Counted from the stretch's first letter, positions 10,610-20,629 are shown. The stretch: 64,000 nt of DNA from Bog-756 sp963741055 (GCA_963741055.1 CAVUGU010000023.1:107731-171730); one strand, 5' to 3'. Notes: generated from the sequence alone by a model not told the origin. Program-made: numbers and translations.

Positions 10610-11601
10610 ATGGCATCGAAGTCACCCGTCCACGTCACCGTCACCGGGGCGGCCGGTCAGATCGGCTACTCACTGCTGTTCAGGATCGGCTCCGGCCAGC
10701 TGCTCGGCCCCGACCAGCCGATCGTCCTCCGCCTCCTCGAGATCGAGCCGGGAATGAAGGCGCTCGAGGGCGTCGTGATGGAGCTCGACGACTGCGCCTT
10801 CCCGCTTCTCTCCGACATCGTCGCGACGACCGACGCGAAAATGGCGTTCGACGGAGCGTCGTGGGCCCTCCTCGTGGGTTCGGTCCCGCGAAAGGCAGGC
10901 ATGGAACGCGGCGATCTGCTCACTGTCAACGGCGGGATCTTCGGGCCGCAGGGCCGAGCGATCGCCGAGAACGCCGCGTCCGACGTACGGGTGCTCGTCG
11001 TCGGGAACCCGTGCAACACCAACTGCCTGATCGCCCGTTCCCACGCACCCGAGGTACCCGCCGACCGGTGGTTCGCGATGACCCGCCTCGACGAAAACCG
11101 GGCGAAGAGCCAGCTCGCGATCAAGGCCGGCGCGTCGGTTGCCTCGGTGGAGAACCTCGCGATCTGGGGAAATCACTCGGCCACCCAGTTCCCCGACGTC
11201 GCCCACGCCACCATCGACGGCACTTCGGTGCCCGAGGTCATCCGCGACGAGGAGTGGCTGCAGGGCGACTTTCTCACCACCGTCCAGAAGCGTGGCGCGG
11301 CGATCATCGACGCGCGGGGTCTCTCCTCCGCTGCGTCGGCGGCGAACGCGGCCGTCGACTCCGTGGTGAGCATCCGCACCGGCACCGGGCCGGAAGGCTG
11401 GACGTCGCTCGCGGTGGTCTCTCGCGGCGAGTACGGGATCCCGACGGACTGCAGTTCGGCTTCCCGGTGCGCGTCGACGCCTCCGGCGAGTGGTCGGTGG
11501 TCGAGGGTCTCTCCCACGACGCCTTCGCCAAGGAGCGCATCCGGATCACCACCGAGGAGCTCGAGGCGGAGCGGAACGAGGTTGCCGCGCTCCTCTCCTG
11601 A
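10610..11601 (+). CDS. mdh: Malate dehydrogenase, frameshifted
   Basis: About 330 residues. NAD-binding loop TGAAGQIGYSLLFRI, then GNPCNTNCLIARSHAP, the catalytic stretch RLDENRAKSQLAIKAG and the active-site His in IWGNHSATQFPD, all typical of the cytosolic-type MDH. The frame breaks at about 11443, where one G appears to be missing (ATCCCGACGG instead of ATCCCGGACGG); the tail continues as DGLQFGFPVRVDASGEWSVV in the next frame. It catalyses malate to oxaloacetate and forms a TCA cluster with icd and sdh. Confidence 0.93.
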
Positions 11602-11629
11602 GGAACTCGATGCGAACCCCCGCCGGCGT

Positions 11630-12037
11630 TCAACCGCCGGACGGACCCGCAGGAACCAGCTCGAGGCGGTTGCCGAACGGATCGTCGACGTACCACTGGG
11701 GCGAACCGGGTACGTCCTCGGTTCGCCGGGTCGGGTAACCCGACCGGTCGAGCAGCGCGCACAGGTCGTCGAGTCCGGAGACGACGAACGCGGGGTGGGC
11801 CTTTCGAGCCGGCCGGAAGTCCTCTTCGACCCCGAGGTGCACCTTGAGCCTGCCGCGTTCGAACCAGCAGCCTCCTCGGGCGGCGAGCTCGGGCGGCTTG
11901 CCCACTCGTGGGACACCGAGCAGCCCCGAGAAGAACGACTCCGCGAGCGCTTCGGCCTTCGGCCCTGGCGGCATGGCGAGCTGGATGTGGTCGATCGACT
12001 CGATCCGGTAGGGGTGGGTGCCGCCGTCTCCGGTCAT
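11630..12037 (-). CDS. VOC-family (glyoxalase/dioxygenase fold) protein
   Basis: 135 residues. Begins with IDHIQLAMPPG and ends with PFGNRLELV, the two ends of a vicinal-oxygen-chelate domain (metal-ligand His in the first strand, Glu in the last). Function beyond the fold is unknown. A leaderless -10 (TAGCGT) sits 8 nt upstream. It is the last of three same-strand genes with a second VOC protein and an SCP2-like protein. Confidence 0.8.
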   Translation of the reverse strand: MTGDGGTHPYRIESIDHIQLAMPPGPKAEALAESFFSGLLGVPRVGKPPELAARGGCWFERGRLKVHLGVEEDFRPARKAHPAFVVSGLDDLCALLDRSGYPTRRTEDVPGSPQWYVDDPFGNRLELVPAGPSGG

Positions 12038-12045
12038 CGACCGCG

Positions 12046-12051
12046 ACGCTA
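12046..12051 (-). promoter_or_regulatory. Leaderless -10 (TAGCGT) for the VOC gene
   Basis: On the minus strand, TAGCGT and an 8-nt spacer precede ATG at 12037. Confidence 0.5.
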
Positions 12052-12083
12052 TCGCCCGGGTCGCCGGCTCACTCGAGACGAGG

Positions 12084-12485
12084 TCACTGGACGGGCGTTC
12101 TCACGTCGCGTCGCAACGGGTGGTCGGCGGGCACCTCGACCAGGTGGATGCGGAGCCCGTCGGGATCCTCGATCCAGGCCTCGATGAGCCCCCACGGCTC
12201 GAGGCGAGGTCCCCGCAGGACGGGCACGTCGCGCGCCGCGAGCTCGGCGACGGCCGCTGCCACCGACCGCACCTGGAGCCAGAGGGCGAGCGGGGGAGGG
12301 CTCGGTGGCTTCTCGGCCTTCCCGACCACTTCGATCAAGCCGCCGCCGGCGAAGAACACCACCCCCCGACCTTCCCCGGCACCGAACTCGCGGGCGACGG
12401 CCAGCCCGAGGCCGTCACCGTAGAAGGCGAGCGAGCGGGCGAGATCCGAGGGGTGGATGATCGTCCGGCTGGCCAGCACCTCCAC
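12084..12485 (-). CDS. VOC-family protein
   Basis: 133 residues from GTG, with a GGGAGGAG ribosome-binding site. The sequence RTIIHPSDLARSLAFYGDGL and the C-terminal IEDPDGLRIHLVEV mark a single VOC domain of the glyoxalase/bleomycin-resistance type. It follows the SCP2-like gene by about 17 nt and probably shares its transcript. Substrate unknown. Confidence 0.8.
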   Translation of the reverse strand: MEVLASRTIIHPSDLARSLAFYGDGLGLAVAREFGAGEGRGVVFFAGGGLIEVVGKAEKPPSPPPLALWLQVRSVAAAVAELAARDVPVLRGPRLEPWGLIEAWIEDPDGLRIHLVEVPADHPLRRDVRTPVQ

Positions 12486-12502
12486 CTCGTCGCTCCTCCC
12501 GC

Positions 12503-12949
12503 TCAGTAGGTGGTCGTGGCGGAGAGCTCGCCGGTGCGCTCGCGGGCCGCGTCGAGCATCGACTGCGCGCTCGCCAGCACCGAGAGGTCTCCGCGGACCC
12601 GGATCCGCCCGGCACCGACCGCCTCGGCGGGAGTGAGCTCTCCGGCCGACAGGGCGACGGCGTCATGGTAGGCGAGCACGATCGTCACATCGGCCTCCTC
12701 GTCGTGACGGTCGTCCCGGTCCGAGTCGTCGCGACCCCCACGCGCGCGTCGAGAGAGGTGGATCCGTCCGCCGTCCGCGGTCAGCGTCACCGAGAGGTCG
12801 CCGTCGGGCGCGTCGTGGATCTCCTCGACCATCACGAAGCTGCCCCCGGCGGCGGCGAGCCCGGCGTCGGGACCGGGGAGCGGGAGCACGACGCCATCGA
12901 GCGCCGCGTTGAATTCGTCGATCCACTCCTCGGTCAAGAAGCGCGCCAC
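12503..12949 (-). CDS. SCP2-like (sterol carrier domain) protein
   Basis: 148 residues from GTG at 12949. The N-terminal FLTEEWIDEFNAAL, a middle section rich in short strands, and the end DVTIVLAYHDAVALSAGELT...GRIRVRGDLSVL follow the SCP2 sterol-carrier layout. An unusual Asp/Arg-rich insertion sits near residues 78-90. It starts about 20 nt beyond sdhB on the same strand and may be read through from the sdh operon. Confidence 0.7.
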   Translation of the reverse strand: MARFLTEEWIDEFNAALDGVVLPLPGPDAGLAAAGGSFVMVEEIHDAPDGDLSVTLTADGGRIHLSRRARGGRDDSDRDDRHDEEADVTIVLAYHDAVALSAGELTPAEAVGAGRIRVRGDLSVLASAQSMLDAARERTGELSATTTY

Positions 12950-13056
12950 GGGCGTCCCGCGCGAAGTCGACTCAGGGGGCCGACGTGCCGTCGGGGTTCG
13001 CCGGCACGTCGTCTTCCCTGGTCGCCGTGGTGTCGTCGACCTGCTCGGGCGAGGGC

Positions 13057-14034
13057 TCATCGGTGGTGCCCACCTGCCCGTTCTCGCCGGGTCCGGGGAT
13101 GCCGTGCGCACCGCCCGCCAGGCTGCACGGCTGGCGGACCTTCCACCGGGGCCGTTCTCGCGGCGTCTTCGGCGCTGCGCTTGGTGCGGCGGAGGATCTT
13201 CCGTCCCAACCAGGCGATCGGGTCGTAGGACGCGTCGACCACCCGTTCCTTCAGAGGGATGATCGCGTTGTCGGTGATCTTGATGTGCTCGGGGCAGACC
13301 TCGGTGCAGCACTTGGTGATGTTGCACTTGCCGAGGCCTTGCTCGTGGCGGAGCAGCTCCCGCCGGTCGTTGACGTCGAGCGGGTGCATCTCGAGCTCGG
13401 CCGACCTTGCGAAGAACCGCGGACCGGCGAAGGCCGTCTTGTTCTCCTCGTGGTCGCGGATGACATGGCAGACGTCCTGGCAGAGGAAGCACTCGATGCA
13501 CTTGCGGAACTCCTGGCTCCGCTCGATGTCGATCTGCTGCATCCGGTAGCCGCCCGCCGCTTCCTCGTCGGCCGTCTTCGGCCGCGGGTCGAACGGCGGG
13601 ATCCGCTTGGCCACCTCGAAGTTGTAGGACACGTCGGTGACCAGGTCGCGAAGGATGGGGAACGCCCGCATCGGCGCCACGGTGACGGTGCCGGGTGGGA
13701 GCGTGTCCATCCGGGTCATGCACATCAGCGCCGGCCTTCCGTTGATCTCCGCAGAGCACGAGCCGCACTTGCCGGCCTTGCAGTTCCACCGGCACGCGAG
13801 ATCGGGGGCCTTCGTCGCCTGTACCCGGTGGATCACGTCGAGCACCACCTCGCCCTCCTGGGCGGGAAGGGTGTACTCGGTGAACTCGCCGCCGGAGGAG
13901 TCGCCCCGCCAGAGGCGCATGACCACGTCGCCGCCGGGTGAAGGAGCCACGTCGGGGGCGGTCTCCTCACCGGCGACCTCGTCGGCCTCGGTCTCCTCGT
14001 CGGTGGTATCGGTGATCTCGTCAGCGAGCGCCAT
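13057..14034 (-). CDS. sdhB: Succinate dehydrogenase iron-sulfur subunit
   Basis: 325 residues as read. All three cluster motifs are present: 2Fe-2S (CRWNCKAGKCGSC), 4Fe-4S (CIECFLCQDVC) and 3Fe-4S (KCNITKCCTEVCPEHI). The N-terminal 35 residues are an acidic extension. After ARTAP near 13150 the frame becomes Arg-rich; the neighbouring frame gives KVRQPCSLAGG...PDGTSAP ending at 12972, so a one-base indel near 13150 and an end at 12972 are plausible. Its ATG overlaps the sdhA stop. Confidence 0.93.
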   Translation of the reverse strand: MALADEITDTTDEETEADEVAGEETAPDVAPSPGGDVVMRLWRGDSSGGEFTEYTLPAQEGEVVLDVIHRVQATKAPDLACRWNCKAGKCGSCSAEINGRPALMCMTRMDTLPPGTVTVAPMRAFPILRDLVTDVSYNFEVAKRIPPFDPRPKTADEEAAGGYRMQQIDIERSQEFRKCIECFLCQDVCHVIRDHEENKTAFAGPRFFARSAELEMHPLDVNDRRELLRHEQGLGKCNITKCCTEVCPEHIKITDNAIIPLKERVVDASYDPIAWLGRKILRRTKRSAEDAARTAPVEGPPAVQPGGRCARHPRTRRERAGGHHR

Positions 14035-15875
14035 CAGCCGGCCTCCTCGAGCAGTGCGCGGAGCTCGTCGGGCATCTGCGGGATCGGCTCGGGCTGGACC
14101 GTGATCGACCGGACCGACGGCATGCCGCCGACACCTCGAGGGGCACTGTCCGGCGACGGGATGCGCTGGACGAAGTTGACCTTCCCCATCTCCGGATCGG
14201 CGGTCGGAAAATCGTCCCGGGTGTGCCCGCCGCGGCTCTCCTTGCGGTTGATCGCTCCCTGGGTGGTGAGCCGCGAGACGGTGAGCATGGCCGGGAGGTC
14301 GGTCGTCAGGTTCCAGCCGGGGTTGTACCGGCGTCCGCCGCTGACCGAAACCTTCTCGGCCCGCTCCTCCAGCTCCTCGATCCGCCCCATCGCCTCCTCG
14401 AGCTCGGGGCCGGTCCGGATGATCCCGACCAGCTCCTGCATCGTCGTCTGGAGCTCGTGGTGGATCTCGTAGGGGTTCTCGCCCCCGTCGCGTTCGAACG
14501 GCGCGGTCGCTCCTTCGATCGCGGTGTCGACCTCGCTCTGGTCGACGGTGACCGTGCCGGTGCGGCCCGCTGCGAACTCGGCGGCGCCGATGCCGGCCCG
14601 GCGTCCGAACACCAAAAGGTCGGAGAGGGAGTTGCCGCCGAGTCGGTTGGCGCCGTGCATACCGCCGGCGACCTCGCCCGCGGCGTAGAGGCCGGCCACC
14701 GAGGTCACTTCGGTGTCGGCGTCCACCCGCACGCCGCCCATCACGTAGTGGCAGGTGGGGCCCACCTCCATCGCCTCGACGGTGATGTCGACGCCGGCCA
14801 GCTCCTTGAACTGGTGGTACATCGAGGGGAGCCGTCGCTTGATGTACTCGGGGCTCCTGCGGGTGGCGATGTCGAGGAAGACGCCACCGTGGGGGCTCCC
14901 GCGTCCGGCCTTGACCTCGCTGTTGATCGAACGGGCCACCTCGTCCCGCGGGAGCAGCTCGGGCGGGCGCCGTCCGGCCGAATGGTCCGCGTACCACTTG
15001 TCCGCTTCGTCCTCCGAGTCGGCGGTCTCCTCGCGGAACATGGGCGGGACGTAGTCGAACATGAAGCGCTCGCCCTCGGAGTTGCGCAGCACGCCGCCGT
15101 CGCCGCGCACGCCCTCGGTCACCAGGATGCCCCGCACCGAAAGCGGCCAGACCATGCCGGTCGGGTGGAATTGCACCGCCTCCATGTCGATCAGGTCCGC
15201 GCCCGCCCAGAGGCACATCGCATGGCCGTCGCCGGTCGATTCCCACGAGTTGGAGGTGTACAGCCAGCTCTTGCCCACCCCTCCGGTGGCGACCACCACC
15301 GCACGGGCGGTGAACACCACGAACTCGCCGGACGCTCGCCAGTACCCGACCAACCCCGAGACGGTCCCGTCCGCGTCGCGGAGCAGGCGGAGCACCTTCA
15401 GCTCCATGAACACCTCGATGTCCTGCGCGACCGCCTTCTGCTGGAGGGTGCGGATGAGCTCGAGACCGGTGCGGTCACCGATGTGGGCCAGTCGGGCGTA
15501 GCGGTGACCACCGAAGTCGCGCTGGAGGATGAGGCCGTCCTTCGTCCGGTCGAACAGCGCACCCCAGTCCTCGAGCTCGCGCACCCGGTCGGGGGATTCC
15601 TGCGCGTGCAGCTGGGCCATCCGCCAGTTGTTGAGCATCTTGCCGCCGCGCATCGTGTCGCGGAAGTGGACCTGCCAGCTGTCCTCCTCGTAGACGTTGC
15701 GGAGCGATGCCGCGACACCGCCCTCGGCCATGACCGTGTGGGCCTTCCCGAGGAGGGACTTGCAGACCAGGGCGGTGCGCTGGCCCATCGCGTTCGCCTC
15801 GATCGCCGCACGGAGGCCGGCGCCCCCGGCCCCGATCACGATGACGTCGAAGTCGTGGGTCTCGTACTCGGCCAT
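14034..15875 (-). CDS. sdhA: Succinate dehydrogenase flavoprotein subunit
   Basis: 613 residues. FAD-binding Rossmann motif VIGAGGAGLRAAIEA at the N-terminus, the covalent-flavin region KAHTVMAEGGV, the substrate loop MEAVQFHPTGM and the C-terminal GANRLGGNSLSDLLVFGR. It oxidises succinate to fumarate and passes electrons to SdhB. The order membrane subunit, SdhA, SdhB matches the mycobacterial Sdh1 operon (Rv0249c-Rv0247c). Confidence 0.96.
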   Translation of the reverse strand: MAEYETHDFDVIVIGAGGAGLRAAIEANAMGQRTALVCKSLLGKAHTVMAEGGVAASLRNVYEEDSWQVHFRDTMRGGKMLNNWRMAQLHAQESPDRVRELEDWGALFDRTKDGLILQRDFGGHRYARLAHIGDRTGLELIRTLQQKAVAQDIEVFMELKVLRLLRDADGTVSGLVGYWRASGEFVVFTARAVVVATGGVGKSWLYTSNSWESTGDGHAMCLWAGADLIDMEAVQFHPTGMVWPLSVRGILVTEGVRGDGGVLRNSEGERFMFDYVPPMFREETADSEDEADKWYADHSAGRRPPELLPRDEVARSINSEVKAGRGSPHGGVFLDIATRRSPEYIKRRLPSMYHQFKELAGVDITVEAMEVGPTCHYVMGGVRVDADTEVTSVAGLYAAGEVAGGMHGANRLGGNSLSDLLVFGRRAGIGAAEFAAGRTGTVTVDQSEVDTAIEGATAPFERDGGENPYEIHHELQTTMQELVGIIRTGPELEEAMGRIEELEERAEKVSVSGGRRYNPGWNLTTDLPAMLTVSRLTTQGAINRKESRGGHTRDDFPTADPEMGKVNFVQRIPSPDSAPRGVGGMPSVRSITVQPEPIPQMPDELRALLEEAG

Positions 15876-15888
15876 GTCGGTCGACCTC

Positions 15889-16713
15889 CTAGAAGTGGAA
15901 GCCGTAGTCGTGGATGGTCCCGCTCGCCACCAACCGCACGTAGAGGTCGGTGAAGGTGACGAAGGCGAAGCTCAACCACGCGAACAGCATGTGGTGGGCG
16001 TTGAGCGGCGTGAAGGCCTTCCAAAGCCGGTAACGCAGCGGGGACTTGGAGAACTGCTTGACCCCGCCACCGCAGAGGTGCCGGCACGCGTGGCACGAAA
16101 GCGAGTACATCCAGAGGAGCGCCGCGTTGACGCAGAGCACGACCGTCCCGATGCTGATGCCGATTCCGTAGCCCGGCTGGCGGAACGCCTCGACCGCGTC
16201 GATGGTCAGGATCACGTTGAAGATGAGCAGGATCACGAAGAAGTAGCGGTGGACGTTCTGGAGGATCAGCGGGAACCGCGACTCGCCGGTGTAGGAGCGG
16301 TGGGCGTCGGCGACGCCGCACGCGGGTGGCGCGAGCCAGAACGACCGGTAGTACGCCTTGCGGTAGTAGTAGCAGGTGAGCCGGAAGCTGAGCGGGAAGA
16401 TGAGGATCAACAGCGCCGGCGAGATCGTCCACCAGGAGATCACGAAGCTCCCGTGGCTCCCCGGCACGCAGCTCTCGGTGAGGCAGGGCGAGTAGAAGGG
16501 GGAGATCAGGTTGCGGTGGAGTGTGGCTCCCGCGAAGTAGTCCTTGTTCACGAAGGCCGCCCAGGTGCCGTATGCGACGAAGGCGGTGAGGACGGTCACC
16601 GTCACCACCGGCTGGAGCCACCAGCGGTCCTTGCGGAGCGTCGGAACCGGGGGTCCGCCGCGGGTCCCACCGAGGACCACCGGTGTGACGCTCACCTCCT
16701 CGACCGTGGTCAC
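15889..16713 (-). CDS. sdhC: Succinate dehydrogenase membrane anchor, Sdh1 type
   Basis: 274 residues from GTG with a GAGGAGGAGG ribosome-binding site. Five or six hydrophobic segments (for example VVTVTVLTAFVAYGTW, ALLILIFPLSFRL, FFVILLIFNVILTI) with membrane His residues (QNVHRYFF, SCHACRHLCGGG, NAHHMLFAW) that could ligate haem. Length and gene order fit the single large anchor of mycobacterial-type Sdh1 rather than the SdhC/SdhD pair. First gene of the operon, 13 nt ahead of sdhA. Confidence 0.88.
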   Translation of the reverse strand: MTTVEEVSVTPVVLGGTRGGPPVPTLRKDRWWLQPVVTVTVLTAFVAYGTWAAFVNKDYFAGATLHRNLISPFYSPCLTESCVPGSHGSFVISWWTISPALLILIFPLSFRLTCYYYRKAYYRSFWLAPPACGVADAHRSYTGESRFPLILQNVHRYFFVILLIFNVILTIDAVEAFRQPGYGIGISIGTVVLCVNAALLWMYSLSCHACRHLCGGGVKQFSKSPLRYRLWKAFTPLNAHHMLFAWLSFAFVTFTDLYVRLVASGTIHDYGFHF

Positions 16714-16880
16714 GTTCCTCCTCCTCTTCGCAATTCGGCGTCGACCGGATCCGTCGCGCGCTGAAGGAGCGGCCGGTTGGCTGACGGGCCTTCATCTTTC
16801 CATCCCTGCGCACGGGGTGCGAAACTCCGCGGGCCGCCCTAGATGCTGCTCGCGACGCGCCGACTCGGGGGCGCCACGCG

Positions 16881-16886
16881 TAGGCT
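16881..16886 (+). promoter_or_regulatory. Leaderless -10 (TAGGCT) for the AAA ATPase gene
   Basis: TAGGCT, 7-nt spacer, ATG at 16894. This picks ATG 16894 over the possible upstream start at 16843. Confidence 0.6.
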
Positions 16887-16893
16887 CACCTCC

Positions 16894-18402
16894 ATGACGA
16901 CGCCGGACCCTCACGACCGTTCCGGGGCGGCGGAGGCGACACTCGACCCCTCCGCCCGGCTCACGCCACCCCCCGACATCACCACACTCGGCCGGCTGCG
17001 CCATGCAGGATGGACCTCGATCCCGGTGGCGGATGAGATCCGCCGGAATGCCGCCGCACGCATCGCCGCGGGCGAGCCCCTGGTCAGCGGGGTCCTCGGT
17101 TTCGACGACCGCGTCCTGCCGCAGCTCGAGAACGCACTCCTCGCACGGCACGACGTGATCCTTCTCGGCGAGCGCGGGCAAGCCAAGACCCGGATCATCC
17201 GCTCGCTCGTCGGACTGCTCGACGAGTGGCTCCCGATCGTGGCGCACTCCGAGATCAACGACGACCCGTACCACCCGGTCTCCCGGTTCGCCAAGGACCT
17301 CCTCGCGGAGGCAGGGGACGATCTGCCGGTGTCATGGGTCCATCGCAGCGAGCGATACGGCGAAAAGCTCGCGACGCCGGACACCTCCATCGCCGATCTC
17401 ATCGGCGAGGTGGACCCGATCCGCGTCGCCGAGGGTCGTTACCTCTCCGACGAGCTCACCATCCACTACGGGCTGGTGCCGCGCGTCAACCGCGGCATCT
17501 TCGCGGTCAACGAGCTGCCCGACCTCGCCGAGCGCATCCAGGTGGGGCTCCTCAACGTGCTCGAGGAGCGCGACGTGCAGATCCGCGGTCATCGGGTACG
17601 GCTCCCGCTCGACATCGTCCTCGTCGCGACCGCCAATCCCGAGGACTACACCAACCGCGGCCGCATCATCACCCCCTTGAAGGACCGGTTCGGCGCGCAG
17701 GTCCGCACCCACTACCCGCCGGACGCGGCCATCGAGCTCCGGATCGCCGAGCTCGAGGCCGACCTGCCCGGTCGGGACGGCGACGGTTCCTCCCCGGCGA
17801 CCGACGCCGATCTGAAGGTGGAGGTGCCGGACTTCATGGCCGAGATCGTGGCCGAGCTCAGCCAGCTCGCGCGTGAGAGTCCTCACCTCAACCAGCGTTC
17901 CGGCGTCTCGGTGCGCCTGACCATCGCCAACTACGAGACACTCGTCGCCAACGCCACCCGCCGGGCGCTGCGCAACGACGAGAGCGAGGCGGTGCCCCGG
18001 ATCTCGGATCTCTCCGCGCTGGTCTCCTCCACCCAAGGAAAGGTCGAGATCGAGTCGCTCGAGGAAGGACGCGAGGACATCATCCTCGCCCAACTGGTCA
18101 ACGCGGCGGTCCTCCTCGTCTTCCGTCGCCGAGTGGTGCTCTCCGACCCGCAGGCGGTGGTCGGTTCCTTCACCGCGGAGACCGTCGTCCACGCCGGCGA
18201 CGACCTGCCGGCCTCCGCCTACGCGGAGACCCTCGCCGAGTTGCCGGCCCTCTCGGCACCGGTGCTCGCCCTGACCGGCGGATCGGAGGATCCCGGGGTC
18301 GTGGCCAGCGCGGTCGAGTTCGTCCTCGAGGGCCTCCATCTGACCAAGCGCCTCAACAAAGAGGCGTCCGGGTCGCGCGCGCTCTACCGAGGTCGAGGAT
18401 GA
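16894..18402 (+). CDS. AAA ATPase, magnesium-chelatase/MoxR-like
   Basis: 502 residues. Walker A-like LLGERGQAKTRI near residue 95, an acidic Walker B region GIFAVNELPDLAERIQ, sensor-1 LVATANPEDYTNRG and the downstream arginine region PLKDRFGAQVRTHYP, the layout of ChlI/MoxR-type AAA proteins. Such ATPases work with a VWA-domain partner, which is the next gene with a 4-nt overlap (ATGA). Likely a chaperone-like remodelling complex; the client is unknown. Confidence 0.88.
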   Translation: MTTPDPHDRSGAAEATLDPSARLTPPPDITTLGRLRHAGWTSIPVADEIRRNAAARIAAGEPLVSGVLGFDDRVLPQLENALLARHDVILLGERGQAKTRIIRSLVGLLDEWLPIVAHSEINDDPYHPVSRFAKDLLAEAGDDLPVSWVHRSERYGEKLATPDTSIADLIGEVDPIRVAEGRYLSDELTIHYGLVPRVNRGIFAVNELPDLAERIQVGLLNVLEERDVQIRGHRVRLPLDIVLVATANPEDYTNRGRIITPLKDRFGAQVRTHYPPDAAIELRIAELEADLPGRDGDGSSPATDADLKVEVPDFMAEIVAELSQLARESPHLNQRSGVSVRLTIANYETLVANATRRALRNDESEAVPRISDLSALVSSTQGKVEIESLEEGREDIILAQLVNAAVLLVFRRRVVLSDPQAVVGSFTAETVVHAGDDLPASAYAETLAELPALSAPVLALTGGSEDPGVVASAVEFVLEGLHLTKRLNKEASGSRALYRGRG

Positions 18403-20432
18403 CCTGGCGGTTCCTCTACCGTCAGTGGGACGGGACCCAGGAGTCCCTCGTCGAGGACGCCGACGCGGTCCTCTCGCAGCTGACCGACGACCTGCTCGCC
18501 AACGGTGACCTCCACGAGGCGCTCCAGCGAATGCTCAACCGCGGTTGGCGCACCCCCGACGGCGAGCAGGTGGAGGGACTGCGCGACCTCCTCGAACGGC
18601 TGCGCCTCGAGCGAGAAGAGATCCGCGACCGAGGCGACCTCGGTGGCGAGTTCCACGAGATCGCCGAGGAGCTGGCCGAGGTCGTCGCCACCGAACGCGA
18701 AGGCATCGAAGCGCTCGAAGCCGACGCACAGGAGTCAGGTGACCAGCGGCGCGAAGAGGTGACCCGTGAGGTGGCGGACGAACGACGGATGCAGCTCGAC
18801 CTCCTTCCGAGCGACCTCGCCGGCATGGTGCGCGGCCTCCAGCAGTACGAGTTCGTGTCCTCCGAGGCGCGCCAGCACTTCGAAGAGCTCCTCGATCGTC
18901 TGCGCGAAGAGGTCACCCGTTCTTACTTCGACCAGATGTCCGACGCACTCTCCAACCCCGATCCCGCTCAGCTGGAGAAGATGCGCGAGGCCTTCGACGC
19001 GCTCAACCGCATGCTCGAGCAGCGCGAGGCCGGTGAACCGCTCGATCCTTCGTTCGAGTCCTTCATGGAGCGCTTCGGCGACATGTTCCCCGGCGACCCG
19101 CAGAGCCTCGACGAGCTGCTCGAGCAGTTGGCGGCTCGGATGGCGGCCGCGCAGGCGATGTGGAACTCGATGTCGCCCGAGCAGCGCAGCCAACTCCGCG
19201 GCCTGGCCGATTCGCTCCTCGAGGACCTCGACCTCCGGTGGCAGGTCGACCGCCTGGCAGGCAATCTCCAGCGCGCGTTCCCCGACGCCGGTTGGCAGCA
19301 GCGCTACCGGTTCACCGGGGACGAGCCGATGGGCTTCGGTGAGGCCACCGATGCCGCGCAGAGTCTGCGCGACCTCGACGAGCTGGAGGCCTTCCTGCGT
19401 TCGGCCAACTCGCCGGCGGCGCTGTCGGAGGTGGACCTCGACAAGGTCAAGCGGCATCTCGGCGAGGATGCGGCGCGCTCGCTCGACCGTCTGGCGAATC
19501 TCGCCAAGCAGCTCTCCGACGCAGGTCTCATCGACCAGAGCGAGGGCCGCTTCGAGCTGACGCCGAAAGGGATCCGGCGCATCGGCCACCAGGCGCTCTC
19601 CGACCTGTTCTCTCAGCTCACCAAGGACCGGGTCGGCACCCACGCGACGACTTGGAAGGGCTCGGGTCACGACCGCGAGGAGACCACGAAGCCCTACGAG
19701 TTCGGCGACCCCTTCAACCTCGATCTCTCGCGGACCGTCCACAACGCGGTGCGCCGGTCGGGCAGCGGTGTCCCGGTCCGGCTCTCACCCGAGGACTTCG
19801 AGGTGGTCGAGACCGAGGCGCTCACCCGGTCGGCGACGGTGCTCCTGCTCGACCTCTCCCTCTCGATGCCCATGCGGGACAACTTCGTCCCGGCGAAGAA
19901 GATGGCCCTCGCCCTCCACACGCTGATCGCGTCACGTTTCCCGCGCGACTACCTCGGGCTGGTGGGCTTCTCCGAAGTCGCCCGCGAGATCGAGCCCGAG
20001 GATCTCCCGACGGTCAGTTGGGACTACGTCTACGGGACCAACCTGCAGCACGGGCTGATGCTGGCGCGCAAGATGCTCGCCCATCAGCAGGGGACCAAGC
20101 AGATCATCCTCGTCACCGACGGCGAACCGACCGCTCACATCGTCCCCTACCAGGGGAGCGTGGGCTACGACGTCTTCTTCAACTACCCGCCGGTCCCCGA
20201 GACCTTGGAAGTCACCCTCGCCGAGGTGATGCGGTGCACGAAGGCCGGGATCACCATCAACACCTTCCTCCTCGATCCCGACCGCGGGCTGCAGGGGTTC
20301 GTCGAGCAGCTCACCCGGATCAACCACGGGCGGACCTTCGCGACCTCCCCCGACGAGCTCGGCGACTACGTCCTCGTGGACTTCCTCCGCCACAAGCGGG
20401 TCCGCCGCGCACGCGGCTATCTGACCGGCTGA
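18399..20432 (+). CDS. VWA-domain protein, partner of the AAA ATPase
   Basis: 677 residues. Residues about 1-320 are highly charged and helical (coiled-coil-like, many Glu/Arg/Leu). The C-terminal third is a von Willebrand A domain with the MIDAS motif DLSLSMPM, the conserved Thr region YGTNLQHGL and ILVTDGEPTAH. It is coupled to the upstream ATPase by an ATGA overlap, like CoxE/ChlD-type partners. The metal-binding MIDAS residues are intact. Confidence 0.88.
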   Translation: MTWRFLYRQWDGTQESLVEDADAVLSQLTDDLLANGDLHEALQRMLNRGWRTPDGEQVEGLRDLLERLRLEREEIRDRGDLGGEFHEIAEELAEVVATEREGIEALEADAQESGDQRREEVTREVADERRMQLDLLPSDLAGMVRGLQQYEFVSSEARQHFEELLDRLREEVTRSYFDQMSDALSNPDPAQLEKMREAFDALNRMLEQREAGEPLDPSFESFMERFGDMFPGDPQSLDELLEQLAARMAAAQAMWNSMSPEQRSQLRGLADSLLEDLDLRWQVDRLAGNLQRAFPDAGWQQRYRFTGDEPMGFGEATDAAQSLRDLDELEAFLRSANSPAALSEVDLDKVKRHLGEDAARSLDRLANLAKQLSDAGLIDQSEGRFELTPKGIRRIGHQALSDLFSQLTKDRVGTHATTWKGSGHDREETTKPYEFGDPFNLDLSRTVHNAVRRSGSGVPVRLSPEDFEVVETEALTRSATVLLLDLSLSMPMRDNFVPAKKMALALHTLIASRFPRDYLGLVGFSEVAREIEPEDLPTVSWDYVYGTNLQHGLMLARKMLAHQQGTKQIILVTDGEPTAHIVPYQGSVGYDVFFNYPPVPETLEVTLAEVMRCTKAGITINTFLLDPDRGLQGFVEQLTRINHGRTFATSPDELGDYVLVDFLRHKRVRRARGYLTG

Positions 20433-20629
20433 AGATCCCTCCGCCCGGCCGCGGCCCTTCTCGAGGCGAGGCTCGACGGCCCCTCTGCGCTTGCGCATTC
20501 GTTCACAAGCAGGAGATTTCTTCTTGCGTTTCCTCCTCGGATCGTGAAGGATGACATATCTGTAGTTACACCAGTGCGATGCGGACTTGACCGAAGCCGC
20601 GTGCGATGAGTGGGAGGGAGGCCCGTCAA
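20433..20629. other. Intergenic region upstream of whiB
   Basis: No gene. AT-richer than its surroundings, with TATCTGTAGTTACACC near 20558-20573, plausibly the whiB promoter/regulatory zone. No clear hairpin terminator for the VWA gene was seen. Confidence 0.3.

Noticed and set aside
14035..15246. Minus-strand frame upstream of sdhB
   Set aside because: It is a shadow of sdhA in another frame; sdhB starts at 14034.
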